Shown here piece after piece: positions 8,522-16,964 of a stretch of DNA of 64,000 bases (positions are counted from its first letter, which is position 1; each line of letters starts with the position of its first letter). The position numbers and the translations under genes were made by a program. The notes under the pieces were generated by a model. It did not search any database, was not told where the DNA came from, and was given only the letters and a program-made list of their open reading frames with translations. The DNA comes from Streptomyces sp. CBMA152 (GTDB lineage: Bacteria > Actinomycetota > Actinomycetes > Streptomycetales > Streptomycetaceae): NCBI RefSeq assembly GCF_014596475.1, contig NZ_MECJ01000024.1, forward strand, positions 186,001 to 250,000, read 5' to 3'.

Positions 8522-9211
8522 TTGATTGACGTCCTGGTCGTGGACGACGACTTCCGTGTCGTCGAGATCAACGCCGCATACGTCGGGAAGGTTCCCGGGT
8601 TCCGGGTCGTCGCCCGTGCGCACAGTGCTGCCCAGGCGCTGGCGACGCTGGAGCGGCACCGGGTCGATCTGGTGCTGCTCGACCACTTCCTGCCGGACGA
8701 GACCGGTCTGTCCCTGGTGCGCCGGATGCGCCAACTCGGCCACCACACCGATGTGATCATGGTGACCTCGGCGAGCGACGTGGCCACCGTCCAGGCCGCG
8801 ATGCGCCATGGCGCGCTGCACTACCTGGTCAAACCGTTCACCTTCGCGGCCCTGCGGGCCAAGCTCGACGCGTACGCGAGCCTGCGCCGCACCGTCGACC
8901 GCGCGGGCGAGGACGGGGCCGAGGGCGCCGGACAGGACCAGGTGGACCGGATCTTCGGGGCGCTGCGCACCGCCGCCACCGCCCCGGGGCTGCCCAGCGG
9001 CCACTCCCTGCCGACGGCGGAGCTGATCCGGGAGGTCCTGCACCACGCGGACCACCCGCTCTCCGCGCACGAGGTCGCCGGCCGCACGGGCCTGAGCCGC
9101 TCCACCGCCCAGCGCTACCTCCGCCTCCTGGAACAGTCCGGCCGCCTCCGCCTGACCCTGCGCTACGGGGAGACGGGCCGCCCGGAACACCGCTACGCCT
9201 GGGCGGTGTGA
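8522..9211 (+). CDS. Orphan CitB/DcuR-family response regulator
   Basis: A 229-aa response regulator from TTG 8522, chosen because AAGGAA sits 7 nt upstream and the first residues IDVLVVDDD then match the paralogue at 4915 exactly. It has receiver Asp54 in LVLLDHFLP, a Thr in MVTSA, Lys in YLVKPF, and a C-terminal HTH (AHEVAGRTGLSRSTAQRYL). No kinase gene adjoins it. It may be phosphorylated by the kinase at 3242 or act alone. It is divergent from the importer ATPase gene, which is its most likely target. Confidence 0.92.
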   Translation: MIDVLVVDDDFRVVEINAAYVGKVPGFRVVARAHSAAQALATLERHRVDLVLLDHFLPDETGLSLVRRMRQLGHHTDVIMVTSASDVATVQAAMRHGALHYLVKPFTFAALRAKLDAYASLRRTVDRAGEDGAEGAGQDQVDRIFGALRTAATAPGLPSGHSLPTAELIREVLHHADHPLSAHEVAGRTGLSRSTAQRYLRLLEQSGRLRLTLRYGETGRPEHRYAWAV

Positions 9212-9220
9212 GGGGCGCGC

Positions 9221-9256
9221 GACCCTGGCCGGGCAGGACGAGCGGGCCCGGCCCAG
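9221..9256. terminator. Hairpin between convergent genes
   Basis: CCTGGCCGGGC pairs with GCCCGGCCCAGG (one bulge) in the 66-nt gap between the orphan regulator and the convergent symporter gene. It could stop transcription from both sides. There is no T-run, as is usual in this genus. Confidence 0.5.
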
Positions 9257-9277
9257 GAGGATCGATCCTGCGTACGG

Positions 9278-10876
9278 CTACACGGCCCCCGCCCCCGTCA
9301 GCGACCGCACCTCCGTCTCCGCGTGGCGGGCCGCGTCCGCGGGCTCGTGCGAGGTCAAAGTGCCCAGCCAGCCCGCGAGGAAGCCCAGCGGGATGGAGAC
9401 GAGGCCGGGGTTCTCCAGCGGGAAGAACTGGAAGTCCATCCCCGGGAAGAGCGCGTGCGGCCCACCGGAGACCACCGGCGAGAGCACCACCAGGACAAGG
9501 GCCGGAACCAGTCCGCCGTACACCGACCACACCGCGCCCCGGGTGGTGAAGTTCCGCCAGAACAGCGAGTAGAGCAGCACCGGCAGATTGGCCGAGGCGG
9601 CCACCGCGAAGGCCAGACCGACCAGGAACGCCACGTTCAGGTCCCGGGCGAGCAGCCCGAGCGCGATGGCGACGGCCCCGATCCCGACGGCGGCGACCCG
9701 GGCCACCGCGACCTCGCTGCGCTGCTTGGCGTGCCGACGCCGCAGCGACGCGTACAGGTCATGGGCGACGGAGGCGGAGGAGGCGAGGGTGATACCGGCG
9801 ACGACGGCCAGGATGGTGGCGAAGGCGACGGCGGCCACGACCGCGAAGAGAACCGTTCCGCCTGTGGAAGCCGCACCGCCGCCCAGATTGAGCGCGAGCA
9901 GCGGAACAGCCGTGTTCCCGGCGGCGTTCGCCGACTTGACCTCGGCGGGGCCGACCACGGCGGCGGCGCCGAAGCCGAGCACGATGGTCATCAGATAGAA
10001 GCCGCCGATGAGTCCGATCGCCCAGACCACCGAACGCCGGGCGGCCCGCGCGGTGGGCACCGTGTAGAAACGGGACAGGATGTGCGGCAGCCCCGCCGTA
10101 CCCAGGACCAGCGCGAGGCCCAGGCTGATGAAGTCGAGCCGCGCGGTCCAGCCGCCGCCGTATCTCAGCCCCGGGGAGAGGAACTCCTTTCCATGGCCGC
10201 TCCGTTCGGCCGCCGTGTTGAGCAGCAGGTTGATGTTCCCGTGGAAGCGCATCAGCACCAGCACGGTCAGCGTGATCGCACCGGCCATGAGCAGGACGGC
10301 CTTCACGATCTGGATCCAGGTGGTGGCCCGCATCCCACCCAGCGACACATAGATCACCATCAGCGCGCCCACGCCGATGACGGTCCACGAGCGGGCGGCC
10401 GAGCTGGCCCCGCCGAGCAGCAGCGCCACCAGGCTGCCCGCGCCGACCATCTGCGCCACCAGATACAGAACGGACACGGTCACCGAAGAAGTTCCCGCCG
10501 CGATCCGCACCGGGCGCTCGCGCATCCGGGCCGCGACCACGTCGGCGAGCGTGAACCGCCCGCAGTTGCGCACCAGTTCGGCCACGAGCAGCAGCACCAC
10601 CAGCCACGCCACCAGGAAACCGACGGAGTAGAGCATCCCGTCGTAGCCGAAGAGGGCGATGAGCCCGGAGATACCGAGGAAGGAGGCGGCCGACATATAG
10701 TCGCCCGCGATGGCGAAACCGTTCTCCATGGGGGAGAACAGCCGCCCGCCCGCGTAGAACTCCTCCGCCGAGCCGTGCCGGTCCCGGCTCACCCAGGTGG
10801 TGATCGCGAGCGTCGCCGCGACGAACGCGCTGAACAGCAGTAGCGCCAGCGCCTGATGGTCCCTGCCGACGCTCAC
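9278..10876 (-). CDS. Sodium:solute symporter (ActP/MctC-like monocarboxylate permease)
   Basis: A 532-aa inner-membrane cation-coupled symporter with about thirteen helices. Near the N-terminus GRLFSPMENGFAIAGDYMSAASFLG is the SSS signature region of acetate-type permeases, and GLPHILSRFYTVP is the conserved loop of ActP-like members. It starts at GTG 10876, overlapping the stop of the upstream DUF485 gene (GTGA), so translation is coupled. The DUF485-ActP gene pair is the classical yjcH-actP acetate permease arrangement. Likely substrates are acetate, pyruvate or propionate. The nearby citrate synthases and carboxylate regulators make a carboxylate-uptake neighbourhood. Confidence 0.92.
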   Translation of the reverse strand: MSVGRDHQALALLLFSAFVAATLAITTWVSRDRHGSAEEFYAGGRLFSPMENGFAIAGDYMSAASFLGISGLIALFGYDGMLYSVGFLVAWLVVLLLVAELVRNCGRFTLADVVAARMRERPVRIAAGTSSVTVSVLYLVAQMVGAGSLVALLLGGASSAARSWTVIGVGALMVIYVSLGGMRATTWIQIVKAVLLMAGAITLTVLVLMRFHGNINLLLNTAAERSGHGKEFLSPGLRYGGGWTARLDFISLGLALVLGTAGLPHILSRFYTVPTARAARRSVVWAIGLIGGFYLMTIVLGFGAAAVVGPAEVKSANAAGNTAVPLLALNLGGGAASTGGTVLFAVVAAVAFATILAVVAGITLASSASVAHDLYASLRRRHAKQRSEVAVARVAAVGIGAVAIALGLLARDLNVAFLVGLAFAVAASANLPVLLYSLFWRNFTTRGAVWSVYGGLVPALVLVVLSPVVSGGPHALFPGMDFQFFPLENPGLVSIPLGFLAGWLGTLTSHEPADAARHAETEVRSLTGAGAV

Positions 10877-11370
10877 CTGGCGATCCCCCCGGTCATGTCC
10901 TGCTCCCGCTTCTGCTCGAACACGGTCCAGCGCAGCTCAAGCGCCGCCCGGTCCCGGCGCAGCCGGGCATGCCGGGCATACGCCCAGGTCAGCAGGAAGG
11001 TGGAGAGGAACTGCCCGAGCCCGGCGAGCATCGCGACATTGACCGCCCCGAACACCTGACGCGCCATCAAGTCCGGTGCGGTGGTGGCCGCGACGACGTA
11101 CGCGACGTACCAGGCGAGGAAGGCGAACGCGGCCGGGACGACGAAGCGGCGGTAGCGGCCGCGCACCTCCTGGAAGGCGGCGCTGCGCTGCACCTCCAGA
11201 TAGATGTCGGCGGCGCTGCGGACGTGCTCCGCGTCGGCGGCCTGCTGTTGCTGCGGGACGGGCGCCGGCGCCGTCGTGCCGTCCAGCTCGCCCCACCCGG
11301 AGGCGAGCGCGTCGTACCAGGGGTCGTCGATCCGCGCCGCCGCCGGTTCGTGCCCTTCCTGTCTGTCCAC
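10873..11370 (-). CDS. DUF485 small membrane protein
   Basis: A 165-aa protein from GTG 11370, chosen for its excellent ribosome site AAGGAG 9 nt upstream; longer frames lack one. The N-terminal 75 residues are hydrophilic and disordered (poly-Gln stretch). The rest is the DUF485 domain, with two membrane helices (RRFVVPAAFAFLAWYVAYVV and NVAMLAGLGQFLSTFLLTWAY) and a basic tail. DUF485 proteins are the conserved partners of acetate-type symporters. Their exact role, stability or gating, is unknown. It overlaps the symporter gene by 4 nt. Confidence 0.88.
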   Translation of the reverse strand: MDRQEGHEPAAARIDDPWYDALASGWGELDGTTAPAPVPQQQQAADAEHVRSAADIYLEVQRSAAFQEVRGRYRRFVVPAAFAFLAWYVAYVVAATTAPDLMARQVFGAVNVAMLAGLGQFLSTFLLTWAYARHARLRRDRAALELRWTVFEQKREQDMTGGIAR

Positions 11371-11468
11371 CGAACAACTCTCCTTGTCCACGGCCCTGTT
11401 CGGCCGCGTGCCCAAGGATGGGCAGAGGGGACGCCCCCGCACTCTTCAACGCCCCCTCTTCACCCCAT

Positions 11469-11497
11469 TAGGTGATGGCGAAAGCTAGGTGATGGCG
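11469..11497. repeat. 12-nt direct repeat at the end of the NarL-type regulator gene
   Basis: TAGGTGATGGCG occurs at 11469-11480 and again at 11486-11497. The second copy contains the regulator's last codons and stop (read on the minus strand as Ala-Ile-Thr-stop). The first copy repeats them just beyond the stop, a small tandem duplication. Confidence 0.6.
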
Positions 11498-12219
11498 GAA
11501 CCCGGCGGCTGCGCGAGGCCGTGCTGGTACGCGTACCGCACGGCCTGCGCCCGGTCCCTGGCCCCCGTCTTGGCGAAGATGTTGTTGATGTGGGTCTTCA
11601 CGGTCGCGGTCGAGATGTGCAGCGCCCGGGAGATCTCGGGGTTGGACAGGCCCTCGGCGACCAGGCCGAGCACTTCGCCCTCGCGTCCGGTGAGCCCGTC
11701 CGGCAGCACCACCAAAGAGGGCGCGGGCGGCGGCGACGTCACCCTTTCGAGCAACCGCCGCTGCACCGAGGGCGCGAGCCCGGCCTGCCCGGCCAGCACG
11801 TCCTGTATGGCCTTGACGATCTCGTCGCCGCCCGCGTCCTTGGTGAGATATCCGCGCGCCCCGGCCTGCAGCGCCGGGAAGAGCGAGTCGTCGTCCGCGT
11901 AGGTCGTCAGGATCACGACCTGCGTTCCCGGGTACTGCGAGCGGATACGGCGGGTCGCCTCCGCCCCGTCGCAGCGCGGCATCCGCAGGTCCATCAGGAC
12001 CACGTCCGGGGCCAGTTCGGCCACCAGCGCCACCGCCTCCTCCCCGTCCTTGGCCGCGCCGACCACCTCGACGCCGGGCAGCAGCCCGAGCAGCATCACG
12101 ATCCCCTCGCGCACCACCGACTGGTCGTCCGCCACGACCACCCGTATCGCCCGAGCCCCCGCGTGCCCGTCCCCCACTCCGACGCCACCGCCGGTCGCAC
12201 CGCCCCCGACGCCGGTCAT
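11485..12219 (-). CDS. NarL/FixJ-family response regulator
   Basis: A 244-aa DNA-binding response regulator for the adjacent kinase. The receiver has VVVADDQSVVREG, phosphoacceptor Asp in VVLMDLRMP, Thr in ILTTYADD and Lys in YLTKDAG. The LuxR-type HTH is at the C-terminus (LTGREGEVLGLVAEGLSNPEI ... TVKTHINNIFAKTGARDR). About 25 glycine-rich residues precede the receiver, so an internal start is possible, but ATG 12219 overlaps the kinase stop (ATGA), the typical coupled arrangement. Confidence 0.92.
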   Translation of the reverse strand: MTGVGGGATGGGVGVGDGHAGARAIRVVVADDQSVVREGIVMLLGLLPGVEVVGAAKDGEEAVALVAELAPDVVLMDLRMPRCDGAEATRRIRSQYPGTQVVILTTYADDDSLFPALQAGARGYLTKDAGGDEIVKAIQDVLAGQAGLAPSVQRRLLERVTSPPPAPSLVVLPDGLTGREGEVLGLVAEGLSNPEISRALHISTATVKTHINNIFAKTGARDRAQAVRYAYQHGLAQPPGSAIT

Positions 12220-13388
12220 GCCGGCACCCTCAGCCGCACCACGAAGCCCTCCTCGTCCGGTCCCGCCTCCAGAGTCCCGCCGAGCAGTTCGGCGCGCTCC
12301 CTCATCCCCAGCAGACCGTATCCGGAACCACTGACTGCCAGCTCATCCGCCACCCCGCCGCCGAAGTCCCGCACCTCCAGCGCCACTTCGTCCGGCAGGT
12401 ATTCGAGCCGCATCGCGACGGTGGCACCCGGCGCGTGCTTGCGTACGTTCGTCAGGGCCTCCTGCGCCACCCGCCGCACCGCCTGTGACGCCTCCGCCGC
12501 GATCGGCCGCCGCTCCCCCGACACCTCGACGCCCGCCGGCCCGACGGGGCCGCCGCCTTCGACGAGCGTGCGCAGATAGTCCTCGACCGGGGTCATCTCG
12601 CCGCGCAGCGCCGAGAGCGCCTGCCGGGTCTCGGCCAGCCCGTCCCGCGCCATCGACCGCGCCGCCACCACCCGCTCCAGGATCCGGTCCCTGAACTCCC
12701 CGGCGGGCTCGCGCTCGATCATCAGCCGGGCCGCCTCCAGATGCACCAGCTGCGCGGAGAGGCTGTGCGCCAGCACGTCGTGGATCTCCCGGGCGATCCT
12801 GGCCCGCTCGGCGAGCGCGGCGGACTCCGACTCGGCGGCCCGCGCGGCCCGTTCCTGGGCGAGCAGCCGCTGCGCGTTGCCGCGCGCCTCGGCGTCGAGC
12901 CGCAGCACATACCCGGCGAGCCCGAGCCCGGCGGTACTGATCGCGGTGGGCATCCAGCTGTCGGTGTTCACCACCGCGTACGCCCCGAGCGCCACCATCG
13001 TGCAGGGCACGGCGGCGCCGAGCGGGAGCCGTTCGAGCGCGGAGACGGCGGTGCCGCACCACACGATGATCGCGACGATGTGCCAGCCGGTCTGCTGGGC
13101 CACCACCGCCACCGTCATCAGCGACGCCAGCAGAGCGAGCGAGGGCCACAGCCGGTGCGCGAGCGTCTGGTGCCAGAAGCCGCGGGCCAGCGCCACGGTC
13201 GCCGCGACGATGGCGACCCCGGCGACCCAGGACCAGCCGTGCGGACCCCGCTCGTTGACCGCCGTCCACAGCAGCGCGCCGAGCAGCACCGCGCGCACGG
13301 TCCAGGCGATGCCGCGCCGCACACGGCTCAGGCCCTCGTGGGTGAGCGCTTCCCGCGAGGGCCAGGCGAACCAGACGTCCCGGGTCAC
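12216..13388 (-). CDS. Membrane sensor histidine kinase (HisKA_3, NarX/DesK-like)
   Basis: A 390-aa sensor from GTG 13388, which overlaps the upstream membrane-protein stop (GTGA) and has GGAAGGA 6 nt upstream. Several membrane helices fill residues of about 25-165. The HisKA_3 dimerisation motif RARIAREIHDVLAHSLSAQ carries the phosphoacceptor His. The ATPase domain shows QAVRRVAQEALTNVRKHAPG and VRDFGGG. Longer reading upstream runs through the neighbouring gene and is not real. It forms a three-gene unit with a DUF1453-like membrane protein and the NarL-type regulator, as in membrane-stress sensing systems. The signal is unknown. Confidence 0.92.
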   Translation of the reverse strand: MTRDVWFAWPSREALTHEGLSRVRRGIAWTVRAVLLGALLWTAVNERGPHGWSWVAGVAIVAATVALARGFWHQTLAHRLWPSLALLASLMTVAVVAQQTGWHIVAIIVWCGTAVSALERLPLGAAVPCTMVALGAYAVVNTDSWMPTAISTAGLGLAGYVLRLDAEARGNAQRLLAQERAARAAESESAALAERARIAREIHDVLAHSLSAQLVHLEAARLMIEREPAGEFRDRILERVVAARSMARDGLAETRQALSALRGEMTPVEDYLRTLVEGGGPVGPAGVEVSGERRPIAAEASQAVRRVAQEALTNVRKHAPGATVAMRLEYLPDEVALEVRDFGGGVADELAVSGSGYGLLGMRERAELLGGTLEAGPDEEGFVVRLRVPA

Positions 13389-13900
13389 ACACGGTCCTTC
13401 CACAGCGGGGTGGCCATGCTGTCGTCGGCAACACCGTACGACGCGCGCACGGACCGGGCCCGCCATACCAGGATGCCGCTGCGGACCAGGATCGCGGCCG
13501 CGAGACCGAGCAGCAGCGCGCCCATGCCCATATGGATCCCGGCCAGGGCGCCGAGGCCGGCGAGCCCCACCCGGACGGCTATGCCCACGACCCAGACGAG
13601 CGCGGTCGCCCTGGTCCCCTTGCTCCACACCGAGCCGTCCGGCTCGGTCCACACCTTGGTGGTCCAGGCCCAGGCCGCGCCCATCAGCAGCCCAGTGAGC
13701 AACTCGGCGCCGAGCAGCATCACCGACAGGGCGTGGTGGTCCGGGTCGACCAGGCCCTTCTCCCGTATCGACAGGTACACCAGCACCGCCGGGACGAGCC
13801 ACCAGCGCTTGGCGTCCGCCAACCGCTGGGGCCGCACCTGACGCGAGACGATCAGCACGACGACGGCCACCGCCACCAGCACACTCACGAGCGCGGACAT
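13385..13900 (-). CDS. DUF1453/CcdC-like membrane protein
   Basis: A 171-aa integral membrane protein with four or five helices (first at residues 2-20, SALVSVLVAVAVVVLIVSRQ). ATG 13900 is chosen because GGAGG stands 5 nt upstream; a GTG four codons earlier has none. The family is often encoded with a kinase and regulator, as here, and may modulate the sensor. It is first in the operon, and its stop overlaps the kinase start. Confidence 0.75.
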   Translation of the reverse strand: MSALVSVLVAVAVVVLIVSRQVRPQRLADAKRWWLVPAVLVYLSIREKGLVDPDHHALSVMLLGAELLTGLLMGAAWAWTTKVWTEPDGSVWSKGTRATALVWVVGIAVRVGLAGLGALAGIHMGMGALLLGLAAAILVRSGILVWRARSVRASYGVADDSMATPLWKDRV

Positions 13901-13991
13901 CCGGGCCTCCACAACGACGACTGCGAGGAAGTTCCTACGCCATCGAAGTTACGGAAACGGCCTGGTCAGACACATCGGAGCTGGGGTTGAA

Positions 13992-14020
13992 CGTGGGTGG
14001 AGCCAGCGGCTCCACCCACG
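13992..14020 (-). terminator. parE terminator hairpin
   Basis: A perfect 13-bp stem, CGTGGGTGGAGCC with GGCTCCACCCACG, and a 3-nt loop (AGC), lies 60 nt beyond the parE stop. Confidence 0.75.
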
Positions 14021-14081
14021 GGTGGACAACCCACGGTCAGCGGGTCGGGCGGACACCCGACCCTTCGCCCGGACGGGGCGA

Positions 14082-16202
14082 CTACGCGTCGATCCGCGAC
14101 CGGTCCAGCGTCGCCGCCGAGCTGGTGATGAACTCCTTGCGCGGCGCCACCTCGTTGCCCATCAGCAGGTCGAAGACCTGCTCCGAGGCCTCCAGGTCGC
14201 CGATGTTGATCCGGCGCAGGGTGCGGAACCGCGGGTCCATCGTGGTCTCCGCCAGCTGGTCCGCGTCCATCTCGCCGAGGCCCTTGTAACGCTGGATGGC
14301 GTCCTTGTACCGGATGCCCTTGCGCTGGAACTCCAGAAGCGTCTGGCGCAGCTCGTTGTCCGAGTACGTGTACACGTACTTGTCCTGGCCCTTCTTGGGC
14401 TGGACCAGCTCGATGCGGTGCAGCGGCGGCACGGCCGCGAAGACCCGGCCCGCCTCGACCATCGGGCGCATATAGCGCTGGAAGAGGGTCAGCAGCAGGA
14501 TGCGGATGTGCGCGCCGTCGACGTCGGCGTCGACGAGCAGCACGATCTTGCCGTACCGCGCGGCGTCGATGTCGAAGGTGCGGCCCGAGCCGGCTCCTAT
14601 GACCTGGATGATCGCGCCGCACTCGGCGTTCTTCAGCATGTCCGAGACGGACGCCTTCTGAACGTTGAGGATCTTGCCGCGGATCGGCAGCAGCGCCTGG
14701 AACTCCGAGTTCCGGGCGAGCTTGGCGGTACCCAGCGCCGAGTCGCCCTCGACGATGAAGAGCTCGCTGCGCTCCACGTCGTCGCTGCGGCAGTCGGCGA
14801 GCTTGGCCGGCAGCGAGGAGGACTCCAGGGCGGTCTTCCGCCGCTGGGCCTCCTTGTGCTGGCGGGCCGCGATCCGGGTCCGGGCGGCGGCCACGATCTT
14901 GTCGAGCACCGCGCGCGCCTGCGCCTTGGCGTCGCGCTTGGTGGAGGTCAGGAACTCCTTGAGCTCCTTGGCGATGACATTGGCGACGATCCGGTTGGCC
15001 GCCGAGGTGCCGAGGACCTCCTTGGTCTGGCCCTCGAACTGCGGCTCGGCGAGCCGCACGGTCACCACCGCGGTGAGGCCCTCCAGGGCGTCGTCCTTGA
15101 CGACGTCGTCCTCGGCGACGCGCAGCAGCTTCGCGGAGCGCAGCACCTCGTTGACGGTCTTGGTGACCGAGCGCTCGAAGCCGGTGACATGGGTGCCGCC
15201 CTTGGGGGTGGCGATGATGTTCACGAACGACTTCAGGTTGGTGTCGTAGCCCGTGCCCCAGCGCAGCGCGACGTCGACGACCAGCTCGCGGGTGACCTCG
15301 GTGGGGGTCATGTGGCCGCGCTCGTCGAGGACCGGGACGGTCTCCTTGAAGGTGCCCTGGCCGGTCAGCCGCAGCACGTCGCAGACGCCCTTGTCCTGGG
15401 CCAGGTACTCGCAGAACTCGCTGATCCCGCCGTCGAAGCGGAACGTCTCTTCCGTCTTGCCCTCGCCGTCCAGGCCGCGCTCGTCGCGTACGACGATGGT
15501 CAGGCCGGGCACCAGGAAGGCGGTCTGACGCGCGCGCTGGTGCAGCGTGTCCAGGGAGAGCTTGGCGTCCTTGAGGAAGATCTGGCGGTCGGCCCAGTAG
15601 CGGATGCGCGTGCCCGTGCGCGTCTTGGGCACCCGCTTGCCCTTGAGGAGGCCGCTGGAGGGGTCGAAGGGCGCGTCGGGGCCCTGCTCGGTGAACATGC
15701 CCGGGGTGCCGCGGCGGAAGCTGATCGAGTGCGTCGCACTGTTGCGGTCGACCTCGACGTCGAGGCGGGCCGAGAGCGCGTTCACTACGGACGCGCCCAC
15801 GCCGTGCAGACCGCCGGAGGCGGCGTAGGAGCCGCCGCCGAACTTGCCGCCGGCGTGCAGCTTGGTCATGACGACCTCGACGCCGGAAAGGCCGGTCTTG
15901 GGCTCGACGTCGACCGGGATGCCCCGGCCGTTGTCCCGCACCTCGACCGAGCCGTCGTCGTGCAGGATCACCTCGATGAAGTCGCAGAACCCGCCCAGGG
16001 CCTCGTCGACGGAGTTGTCGATGATCTCCCAGAGGCAGTGCATCAGGCCGCGGCTGTCGGTCGAGCCGATGTACATACCGGGGCGCTTGCGGACCGCTTC
16101 GAGGCCTTCAAGGACGAGCAGGTGCCGCGCGGTGTAGTTGGAGCCGTCCCGGTCGGCGCCGGACAGCAGCGCAGTGGACGGAACGGACGTCTCGGCGGTC
16201 AC
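14082..16202 (-). CDS. parE: DNA topoisomerase IV subunit B (ParE)
   Basis: A 706-aa type IIA topoisomerase B subunit, which hydrolyses ATP to drive strand passage and chromosome decatenation with ParC. ATPase motifs are EIIDNSVDEALGG, RDNGRGIPVD and GGLHGVGASVVNALS. The Toprim metal site is EGDSALGTAK and LVDADVDGAHI. The C-terminal motif is QRYKGLGEMDADQL. I call ParE rather than GyrB by length, by absence of dnaA/recF neighbours, and because the gene sits near hrdB and whiH, as parE does in S. coelicolor (SCO5822 as I recall). GTG 16202 is the start. Confidence 0.93.
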   Translation of the reverse strand: MTAETSVPSTALLSGADRDGSNYTARHLLVLEGLEAVRKRPGMYIGSTDSRGLMHCLWEIIDNSVDEALGGFCDFIEVILHDDGSVEVRDNGRGIPVDVEPKTGLSGVEVVMTKLHAGGKFGGGSYAASGGLHGVGASVVNALSARLDVEVDRNSATHSISFRRGTPGMFTEQGPDAPFDPSSGLLKGKRVPKTRTGTRIRYWADRQIFLKDAKLSLDTLHQRARQTAFLVPGLTIVVRDERGLDGEGKTEETFRFDGGISEFCEYLAQDKGVCDVLRLTGQGTFKETVPVLDERGHMTPTEVTRELVVDVALRWGTGYDTNLKSFVNIIATPKGGTHVTGFERSVTKTVNEVLRSAKLLRVAEDDVVKDDALEGLTAVVTVRLAEPQFEGQTKEVLGTSAANRIVANVIAKELKEFLTSTKRDAKAQARAVLDKIVAAARTRIAARQHKEAQRRKTALESSSLPAKLADCRSDDVERSELFIVEGDSALGTAKLARNSEFQALLPIRGKILNVQKASVSDMLKNAECGAIIQVIGAGSGRTFDIDAARYGKIVLLVDADVDGAHIRILLLTLFQRYMRPMVEAGRVFAAVPPLHRIELVQPKKGQDKYVYTYSDNELRQTLLEFQRKGIRYKDAIQRYKGLGEMDADQLAETTMDPRFRTLRRINIGDLEASEQVFDLLMGNEVAPRKEFITSSAATLDRSRIDA

Positions 16203-16634
16203 GCAGTTCGCTCCTCGCTGAATTTCACTTCGCCCCCGATGAGCAGGGGGCCGGCGTCGGTCGCCGGTCAGAGGGTACCGAGGCCTGGTAGAGCCGTTGT
16301 CACGCCACCCTCGCGTTTACTCATGCTAGTCCAGGGTCGTATACGTGTTCGATCCCTCGTTGGAGTGATGCGGATATCACGTTCCCATCCAGGCATGAAC
16401 CATTTAGGCTCCGGGCACGTCCTCATGAACAACCGGCAACCCCGCCGGGAGGGCCAAACGAGACAAGCAACGCGAAACCGTAGAGCAACGCAATACGGCT
16501 CATTCGCCGCCAACCGGCAGCAGACAGCCACCTTGACCAAGAAGTTTCGAGGAAAAGGCACGAGCGGGAACGTTTTCGGCCTGGTTGGATGTTGACCCTG
16601 GTACGACAGCTCGTCGAGCTAGAGAAGAGGCGAC
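16203..16634. other. Intergenic region between parE and the DUF7455 gene
   Basis: 432 nt separate two divergent genes. I see no gene here. A 13-nt palindrome AGCTCGTCGAGCT (16608-16620) lies just before the small-protein gene, and TTGACC occurs at 16533 and 16592, but I cannot pair either with a convincing -10 box. Confidence 0.4.
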
Positions 16635-16865
16635 GTGACTACTGTTCTGACCCCCGCGAGCCCCCTGACGGCCGCCGACCGTTGCGACCGCTGCGGCGCA
16701 CAGGCATACCTGCGCGTCCTTCTGACCAGCGGCGGCGAACTGCTCTTCTGTGCTCACCACGGACGCAAGTTCGAGCCGGAACTGAAGAAGATCGCCGCTG
16801 AGATACAGGACGAGACGGACCGCCTCACGGCGGTGCCCGAATCCGCAGGTGAAGAGGATCGCTGA
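16635..16865 (+). CDS. Small zinc-ribbon-like protein (DUF7455)
   Basis: A 76-aa cytoplasmic protein conserved beside hrdB/parE in Streptomyces. Cys pairs in DRCDRCGAQAY and FCAHHGRKF suggest a bound zinc ion. The C-terminus is helical and charged (LKKIAAEIQDETDRL). GTG 16635 has GAAGAGG 4 nt upstream. Function is unknown. Its synteny with the principal sigma factor hints at a transcription-related role, but nothing in the sequence proves it. Confidence 0.8.
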   Translation: MTTVLTPASPLTAADRCDRCGAQAYLRVLLTSGGELLFCAHHGRKFEPELKKIAAEIQDETDRLTAVPESAGEEDR

Positions 16866-16907
16866 ACCTCGCACTGACGACGAGCCAGGGCCGGTCCAGG
16901 ACCGGCG

Positions 16908-16945
16908 ACGGGCGGCCGCCCCCGCGTGCGGGGGCGGCCGCCCGT
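16908..16945. terminator. Strong bidirectional hairpin
   Basis: A perfect 17-bp GC stem (ACGGGCGGCCGCCCCCG at 16908-16924 with its complement at 16929-16945) and a 4-nt loop sit between the convergent DUF7455 and protease genes. Confidence 0.85.
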
Positions 16946-16964
16946 TCTCATGCCCGCACGCCGA

